Below are positions 6,124 to 10,314 of a stretch of DNA of 10,314 nucleotides, one piece after another (the stretch's first letter is position 1; every line of letters begins with the position of its first letter). Origin of the DNA: Chloroflexota bacterium (GTDB lineage: Bacteria; Chloroflexota; Anaerolineae; Aggregatilineales; UBA2796); contig RFIM01000044.1 of NCBI GenBank assembly GCA_003695215.1, positions 1-10,314 on the forward strand. Reading direction: 5' to 3'. The position numbers were made by a program, and so were the translations under genes. Under the pieces are notes generated by a model, which saw only the letters and a program-made list of their open reading frames with translations, ran no database searches and had not been told where the DNA came from.

Positions 6124-8373
6124 ATGGACAAGCAGCGCATACACCTGTTCGGCATACGGCATCATGGCGTAGGCTCGACGCGCAGCCTGGTGGCGGCACT
6201 GGAGGCGCTGCAGCCCGACGCGCTGCTGATCGAAGGCGCGCCTGAAGGCGATGCGCTCCTGGCGCACGCCTTGAGCCCTGCCATGCAGCCACCTGTGGCG
6301 ATGCTGATCTACGCGCCTGAACAGCCCAGGCGCGCTGCTTTCTATCCCTTCGCCGAGTTCTCACCTGAGTGGCAGGCGCTGCGCTATGGCTTGCGGCACG
6401 CCATTCCAACGCGCTTCATCGATTTGCCTTGCGCTGTCCGCTTCGCGCTGCAAGAAGCGCCCGAGCGCCAGGCCGAGGAGACTCTGCCACCTGAGCTGCA
6501 GCGCTTGCGCGCCGATCCGCTCTCGGAATTGGCGCGCCTTGCAGGCTACGATGACGGCGAACGCTGGTGGAACGATCTGGTTGAGCAGCGCCGCGCCACT
6601 GATGCAGATATCTTCGCGGGCATCCTGGAGGCGATGCGCGCCTTGCGCGAGCTGTTCGCTTTGCCTGACGAGTTAGAGGCGCTGCGCGAAGCGCATATGC
6701 GCCAAAGCCTGCGCGCAGCCCTCAAAGAAGGCTTCCAGCGCATTGCTGTGGTCTGTGGCGCCTGGCACACGCCTGCCCTGAGCGATCTGAGCAATGCCAA
6801 GGCCGATGCGGCGCTGCTGAAAGGCTTGCCCAAGCTGAAAGTCAGCGCCACTTGGATTCCATGGACGTACGGGCGGCTGACGATGGCTAGCGGCTATGGC
6901 GCAGGCATCCGCTCGCCTGGTTGGTACGATTTTCTGTGGCGCACTGAAGAGACGGGCGATATCGCGCTCAGCTGGCTGACGCATGTGGCGCATCTGTTGC
7001 GCCAAAACAAGCTAGAAGCTTCCACAGCGCAGGTCATTGACGCGGCGCGCATGGCAGAGGCGCTTGCAGCGTTGCGCAATCGCGCCATACCGACTTTGGA
7101 AGAGCTGAACGAAGCCACTCAAGCGGTCTTTTGCATGGGCAGCCAAGTGCTGATGCAGCTGATTTGGCGCGATTTGATCGTCGGCGGCGTCATTGGCGAT
7201 GTGCCTGAGGACGTGCCTGCCGTGCCGCTGCTCCAAGACTTCCAGCGCGAGCAGAAGCGCTTGCGCCTGACTGAGCGCGATCTCGCCAGACGCGACGCCG
7301 TGCGCGGCGCAGGCGTGGCCAATCTCGAACTCGACTTGCGTCAGCCACTTGACCTGGACCGCAGTCGGCTGTTGCATCGCCTGAACATGCTCGATATTCC
7401 GTTCGGCAGGCTGATGATGGCGCGCAGCAAAGGCACTTTCAAGGAAGCCTGGCATGTGGCCTGGCAACCTGAGTTCACCGTGGCGCTGATCGAGGCGAGC
7501 CAGTGGGGAACGACTATCCAAGCGGCTGCGACTGCCTACGCGCGCGATGCGGCCGCAAGCGCGACTGACTTGCCGACGCTGACTGAGCTCCTTGAGCTAG
7601 CGCTGCGCGCCGCGCTTGATGAGGCAATCGGCGACCTGGTGCGCGCCGTGCGCGATCTGGCTGCGCTCGCCAGCGATGTGCTGCATTTGATGGCCGCTCT
7701 GCCGTCTTTGGCGCGCATTGTGCGCTATGGCGATGTGCGCGGCATGGACGTGGCGCTCGTCCAGATGGTGGTACAGAGCCTGGTGGCGCGCATTTGCATC
7801 AGCCTGCCGAACGCCTGCGCTTCGTTGGACGATGAAGCCGCTGCTCAGATGCTGCGGCATATCAACAGCGTGCAGGCTGCTATCAGCATGTTGGCTGATG
7901 AAGCGCTACGCGCCGATTGGCAGGCCACCTTGCTGCGCCTGGCCGACTTGCCAGCCTTGCACGGCTTGCTCAGCGGGCGCTGCACACGCCTTCTGCACGA
8001 CTCGGGCGCATGGCAAGCTCAGGAGACGACCCGACGGCTCGGCTTGGCGCTCTCGGCCGCTGATGCGCCTGAGCGCGCTGCAGCTTGGCTGGAAGGCTTT
8101 CTGAGCGGCAGCGGCGAGATTTTGCTGCACGATCTGAGCTTGTGGCAAGCTGTGGACGCCTGGCTGTGCAGCCTGAGCGCAGAGACCTTCCAGGCGGTCT
8201 TGCCTCTGATACGGCGTACCTTCGCCACTTTCAGCGCGCCCGAGCGCCAACGCATGGCCGATCGCGTGCTCTATGGCACAGCCCAATATGGCTCGGGGCG
8301 CGCTGCGTTCGATCCTGAACAAGCGGCCCAAATTCTGCCGACTCTAGCGCGCTTGCTCGGCACAGAGCTCTAG
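6124..8373 (+). CDS. DUF5682 family protein, function unknown
   Basis: A 749-residue protein without signal peptide or evident membrane segments, so probably cytoplasmic. I recognise it as DUF5682 from several conserved blocks: GIRHHG (10-15), LLIEGAPEGD (34-43), CGAWHTPAL (211-219), TWIPWTYGRLTMASGYGAG (243-261), SPGWYDFLW (264-272), LELDLRQPLDLDRSRLLHRL (401-420), GTFKEAWHVAWQPE (437-450) and EASQWGTT (457-464). The last part is predicted helical, with WLEGFLSGSG near residues 655-664. Length matches the family. The family is often encoded beside MoxR-type AAA ATPase, VWA-domain and SWIM zinc-finger genes, none of which is seen here. The N-terminal Gly-x-x-His and later Glu pattern recalls TraB/EreA/ChaN-like hydrolases, which is inference. 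ATG 6124 has GGAAGG (6112-6117) six bases before it. It lies 21 bases after the SH3b gene, so they are likely co-transcribed. Confidence 0.88.
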   Translation: MDKQRIHLFGIRHHGVGSTRSLVAALEALQPDALLIEGAPEGDALLAHALSPAMQPPVAMLIYAPEQPRRAAFYPFAEFSPEWQALRYGLRHAIPTRFIDLPCAVRFALQEAPERQAEETLPPELQRLRADPLSELARLAGYDDGERWWNDLVEQRRATDADIFAGILEAMRALRELFALPDELEALREAHMRQSLRAALKEGFQRIAVVCGAWHTPALSDLSNAKADAALLKGLPKLKVSATWIPWTYGRLTMASGYGAGIRSPGWYDFLWRTEETGDIALSWLTHVAHLLRQNKLEASTAQVIDAARMAEALAALRNRAIPTLEELNEATQAVFCMGSQVLMQLIWRDLIVGGVIGDVPEDVPAVPLLQDFQREQKRLRLTERDLARRDAVRGAGVANLELDLRQPLDLDRSRLLHRLNMLDIPFGRLMMARSKGTFKEAWHVAWQPEFTVALIEASQWGTTIQAAATAYARDAAASATDLPTLTELLELALRAALDEAIGDLVRAVRDLAALASDVLHLMAALPSLARIVRYGDVRGMDVALVQMVVQSLVARICISLPNACASLDDEAAAQMLRHINSVQAAISMLADEALRADWQATLLRLADLPALHGLLSGRCTRLLHDSGAWQAQETTRRLGLALSAADAPERAAAWLEGFLSGSGEILLHDLSLWQAVDAWLCSLSAETFQAVLPLIRRTFATFSAPERQRMADRVLYGTAQYGSGRAAFDPEQAAQILPTLARLLGTEL

Positions 8374-8377
8374 CGCC

Positions 8378-8406
8378 TTGCCGATTCAGCCGCTGAATGC
8401 TATGCT
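8378..8406 (+). promoter_or_regulatory. Predicted promoter of the PLP-enzyme gene with a palindrome in its spacer
   Basis: TTGCCG (8378-8383) and TATGCT (8401-8406) are exactly 17 bases apart. The spacer holds ATTCAGC-C-GCTGAAT (8384-8398), a 7-bp palindrome with a single central base. That placement would let a bound dimer block RNA polymerase. Both boxes are only partial consensus matches (3-4 of 6). Confidence 0.42.
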
Positions 8407-8467
8407 CTTCTCAGCTTTCTCCCTGAAGTTCAACGCAACACACGCGTTTTAGCTAGGACGTATCGCC

Positions 8468-9856
8468 ATGATCACTGGTCCGACCTTTGAAGAGATGCTT
8501 CATCCGCACACGATCGCGCCTGAAATTCGCGCTAGGGCGCAAGCGGCACGGCAGAACGCGCCGCTCGATCCGATCAATTTGTTCAACATCACCTGGCGCG
8601 ATCCTGAGAATCGCGTCTACCACATCGTCTTGCCGAAGGCGCTCACAGGCGTCGAGGCGGATATCGTCGTGCTGTACGGGCGCGAGTTTCCCTCGGGCAG
8701 CCACAAGGTCGGCGCGGCTTATTCCGTCCTGCTGGAGAAAACGCTGTTCGGCGAGGTTGATCCGAGCCGTCACACGCTGGTGTGGCCTTCAACGGGCAAC
8801 TATGGCATCGGCGGCGCGTGGGTCGGCGGGCGCATGGGCTGCCAGAGCATTGTGGTGCTGCCTGAAGGCATGAGCCGCGAGCGCTTCGCCTTGATCGAGA
8901 GCTATGGCGCGCGCATCATCCGCACGGTCGGCTCTGAGAGCAACGTCAAAGAGATATACGATATGACGCACCAGCTGCGCGCCGCCGATCCGAACGTGCG
9001 CGTCCTGAATCAGTTCGAGGTGATGGGCAACTATCGCTTCCACTATCACGTCACGGGCAACACGCTCGTCGAGCTAGCAGCCGAGCTCCAGGCGCAAGGC
9101 GTTGGCAGCGGGCGCATCGATGCCTTCTGCTCGGCTATGGGCAGCGCAGGCACTATCGCCGCTGGCGACCGCCTGAAACAGGTCTTTCCAGGTCATCTGA
9201 TCGTCGGCCTGGAGCCGATCCAATGCTCAACGCTCTACAACAACGGCTATGGCGTGCATGATATCCAAGGCATTGGCGATAAGCACGTCACCTGGATTCA
9301 CAACGTCAACAACATGGACGCGCTGATGTGCCTTGACGATCTGACCTGCAAGCGCGGCCTATTGGCGCTCAGCGACCCTGCTGGCCAGGCTGCCTTAGTG
9401 AAGCGCTACGGCATCCCTGAAGACGTGGTCAGCAAGCTCAGCAGGCTCTTCGGCATCAGCGGCATTTGCAACATCCTCGGCGCCATCAAGACGGCGAAAT
9501 ACTTCGGCTTCGGGCGCGGCAGCCTGATCGCCACAGTGGCCACTGATTCGCTCGACCGCTATCACAGCGTCATGGACGAGATGCGCGCGCGTTATGGCAC
9601 GCCTGATGAAGCCGCAGCCGTCGGCTTGATCGAAGGCACTTTCCACGCCGTGGCCACAGACTGGATTCAGCTCGGCACGCGCGAGTCGCGCGCGCGCTGG
9701 CACAACTTGAAGTACTACACCTGGGTCGAACAGCAAGGCAAGAGCGTGGAAGAGCTGGACGCGCAGCGCGATCCGGAGTGGTGGCTGCGCCATCAGGCAT
9801 TGGTCAGCGAGATCGACGCCAAGCTCTTGGCGGCGCGCGCTGAATTGCCCGCGTAA
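8468..9856 (+). CDS. Fold-type II PLP-dependent enzyme, cysteine/threonine synthase-like
   Basis: A 462-residue cytoplasmic enzyme of the tryptophan-synthase-beta fold. The PLP Schiff-base lysine is K80 in FPSGSHKVGAAY (74-85). STGNYG (108-113) contains N111, which contacts the cofactor. GSAGTIAAGD (225-234) is the glycine-rich phosphate-binding loop, and FEVMGNYRFHYHVTGNT (183-199) is the substrate-binding block. Members of this fold make cysteine, cysteate, threonine or diaminopropionate products. The exact reaction is not clear, since the protein is longer than cysteine synthase (about 310) and carries about 100 extra C-terminal residues rich in Trp and Arg (for example WHNLKYYTWVEQQG near 411-424). 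ATG 8468 is preceded by AGGA (8455-8458) at nine bases. A predicted promoter lies upstream, and the small Cys-rich gene follows after 64 bases. A heteromeric beta-subunit role is possible. Substrate assignment is low confidence. Confidence 0.85.
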   Translation: MITGPTFEEMLHPHTIAPEIRARAQAARQNAPLDPINLFNITWRDPENRVYHIVLPKALTGVEADIVVLYGREFPSGSHKVGAAYSVLLEKTLFGEVDPSRHTLVWPSTGNYGIGGAWVGGRMGCQSIVVLPEGMSRERFALIESYGARIIRTVGSESNVKEIYDMTHQLRAADPNVRVLNQFEVMGNYRFHYHVTGNTLVELAAELQAQGVGSGRIDAFCSAMGSAGTIAAGDRLKQVFPGHLIVGLEPIQCSTLYNNGYGVHDIQGIGDKHVTWIHNVNNMDALMCLDDLTCKRGLLALSDPAGQAALVKRYGIPEDVVSKLSRLFGISGICNILGAIKTAKYFGFGRGSLIATVATDSLDRYHSVMDEMRARYGTPDEAAAVGLIEGTFHAVATDWIQLGTRESRARWHNLKYYTWVEQQGKSVEELDAQRDPEWWLRHQALVSEIDAKLLAARAELPA

Positions 9857-9862
9857 GGCTAG

Positions 9863-9906
9863 CGGCGTACAGCTCATCCCATACCACAGGTACAAGCTGT
9901 ACGCCG
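9863..9906 (+). promoter_or_regulatory. 12-bp stem-loop directly before the ribosome binding site of the Cys-rich gene
   Basis: CGGCGTACAGCT (9863-9874) pairs perfectly with AGCTGTACGCCG (9895-9906). The 20-base interior holds a further small stem, TACC-ACA-GGTA (9882-9892). The right arm ends one base before the Shine-Dalgarno AAAGGA (9907-9912). No T-run follows, so a plain terminator is unlikely. An RNA-processing, translational-control or mRNA-stability element is more plausible, and none matches a riboswitch class I know. Confidence 0.55.
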
Positions 9907-9920
9907 AAAGGACTACGGAG

Positions 9921-10124
9921 ATGGGAATTCAGCTGCAATCAGTGATCACCTGCCCAGAGTGCGGCTTCTCTAAGGAAGAGACCATGCCGACCGACTACTG
10001 CCAGTACTTCTACACTTGCTCGAGCTGCAACGCGCGGCTGAGGCCAAAACCTGGCGATTGCTGCGTCTACTGCTCTTATGGCAGCGTCAAGTGCCCATCT
10101 AAGCAGGCTGAAGCCGACGCCTAG
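9921..10124 (+). CDS. Small nine-cysteine, zinc-ribbon-like conserved protein of the GDCCV-CSYG type
   Basis: A 67-residue protein with nine cysteines (11, 14, 27, 33, 36, 47, 48, 51, 58). CPEC (11-14) and CSSC (33-36) look like the two knuckles of a zinc ribbon. A second cluster, GDCCVYCSYGSVKCP (45-59), is a recognisable conserved block of a widespread small-protein family, usually annotated hypothetical and, as I recall, often found near metal-handling genes. The likely role is metal binding or transfer, but no function is established. ATG 9921 is the start, with AAAGGA (9907-9912) eight bases upstream. A 12-bp hairpin sits directly before the ribosome binding site. The gene lies 64 bases after the PLP enzyme on the same strand and converges on the DsrE-like gene, sharing CTAG (10121-10124). 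No signal peptide is visible, so it is probably cytoplasmic. Confidence 0.82.
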   Translation: MGIQLQSVITCPECGFSKEETMPTDYCQYFYTCSSCNARLRPKPGDCCVYCSYGSVKCPSKQAEADA

Positions 10125-10314
10125 AGCGTGATCACCTGATCAGGCGGGTTGGCGCTGAGCACTTTGTAGAGATCGGGAAAGCAGCCGACCTGCACGTGCG
10201 CCACTGTGCCTTGCGGCAGGCACTTGCTGACCTTGCCTTGCGCCAAGCCGCGCTCCAACGCACACTGATCGCACATCATCAGCAGGATGTTGTGCTGCTC
10301 AGCCATGCGCGAGA
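10121..10314 (-). CDS. DsrE-like protein, C-terminal fragment (SaoD/DsrE type); 5' end beyond window
   Basis: The frame is open to the window edge. Before the internal Met at 10304-10306 it continues with Arg and Ser codons and no stop, so the true start probably lies outside (DsrE-family proteins are usually about 110-150 residues). The visible part has MMCDQC (11-16 from that Met), a C-x-x-C pair, then further cysteines at 29 and 42, VGCFPDLYKVLSANPPDQVITL-like ending, and about 61 residues in all. DsrE-like proteins include sulfur-carrier and thiol-relay proteins. The CDQC pair is reminiscent of the SaoD/DsrE branch, and this match is from memory. The minus-strand TAG stop overlaps the plus-strand TAG of the Cys-rich gene in CTAG. 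Internal ATG starts are possible but would give an unusually short protein. Confidence 0.6.
   Translation of the reverse strand, partial: SRMAEQHNILLMMCDQCALERGLAQGKVSKCLPQGTVAHVQVGCFPDLYKVLSANPPDQVITL

Noticed and set aside
5344..6267. 307-codon minus-strand frame opposite the SH3b/glycosidase-like gene
   Set aside because: It has no recognisable domain or ribosome binding site and has low-complexity, Arg/Ala/His-rich composition. Long antisense frames are expected in GC-rich coding DNA.
7012..8331. Minus-strand frames opposite DUF5682 (7012-7521 and 7906-8331)
   Set aside because: They lie inside a full-length conserved gene and show no domain, start signal or plausible composition.
9942..10137. 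Repeat of GTGATCACCTG at 9942-9952 and 10128-10138 as a possible regulatory repeat
   Set aside because: Both copies are coding (Val-Ile-Thr on opposite strands) and centre on the self-complementary GTGATCAC. Coincidence is the simpler reading.
1..10314. Mobile elements, CRISPR arrays, tRNA or rRNA genes
   Set aside because: I saw no transposase or integrase, no terminal repeats with target duplications, no regularly spaced direct repeats, and no tRNA- or rRNA-like sequence.

Overview
This is a GC-rich bacterial chromosomal window with densely packed genes. The organism is most likely a Chloroflexota (green non-sulfur) bacterium. That is an inference from the mix of proteins: a secreted SH3b plus clan GH-A glycosidase-like protein, a full-length DUF5682 protein, a long cysteine-synthase-like PLP enzyme and a GluRS of this style. 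It does not rest on a marker gene. There are no rRNAs, tRNAs, insertion sequences or CRISPR arrays, and no gene-free stretch longer than about 150 bases.

Left part (1-2174, + strand): the 3' end of an iron(III) ABC permease gene (FbpB type), its ATPase gene fbpC, then a uridine kinase gene with its own predicted promoter and a strongly structured leader. Middle (2171-4596, - strand): gltX (glutamyl-tRNA synthetase) followed by an NADP-type short-chain dehydrogenase/reductase gene with a predicted promoter at the end of gltX. The uridine kinase and SDR genes converge and overlap at their stop codons inside a hairpin.

Right part (4729-10124, + strand): gltX shares a compact back-to-back promoter region with a gene for a secreted SH3b/glycosidase-like protein. 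That gene is closely followed by a 749-residue DUF5682 gene. A fold-type II PLP enzyme follows under its own predicted promoter, then a nine-cysteine zinc-ribbon-like small protein preceded by a 12-bp stem. The small gene converges on a partial DsrE-like gene (- strand, cut by the window edge), and the two genes share a CTAG stop overlap.

How the genes may work together: FbpB and FbpC form the membrane and ATPase parts of one iron importer. The SH3b protein and DUF5682 are probably co-transcribed, but no functional link is known. The PLP enzyme, the Cys-rich protein and the DsrE-like protein together hint at sulfur, thiol or metal chemistry, which is inference only. The least explained items are DUF5682 away from its usual partners, the structured leaders of the uridine kinase and Cys-rich genes, and the overlapping divergent promoters.
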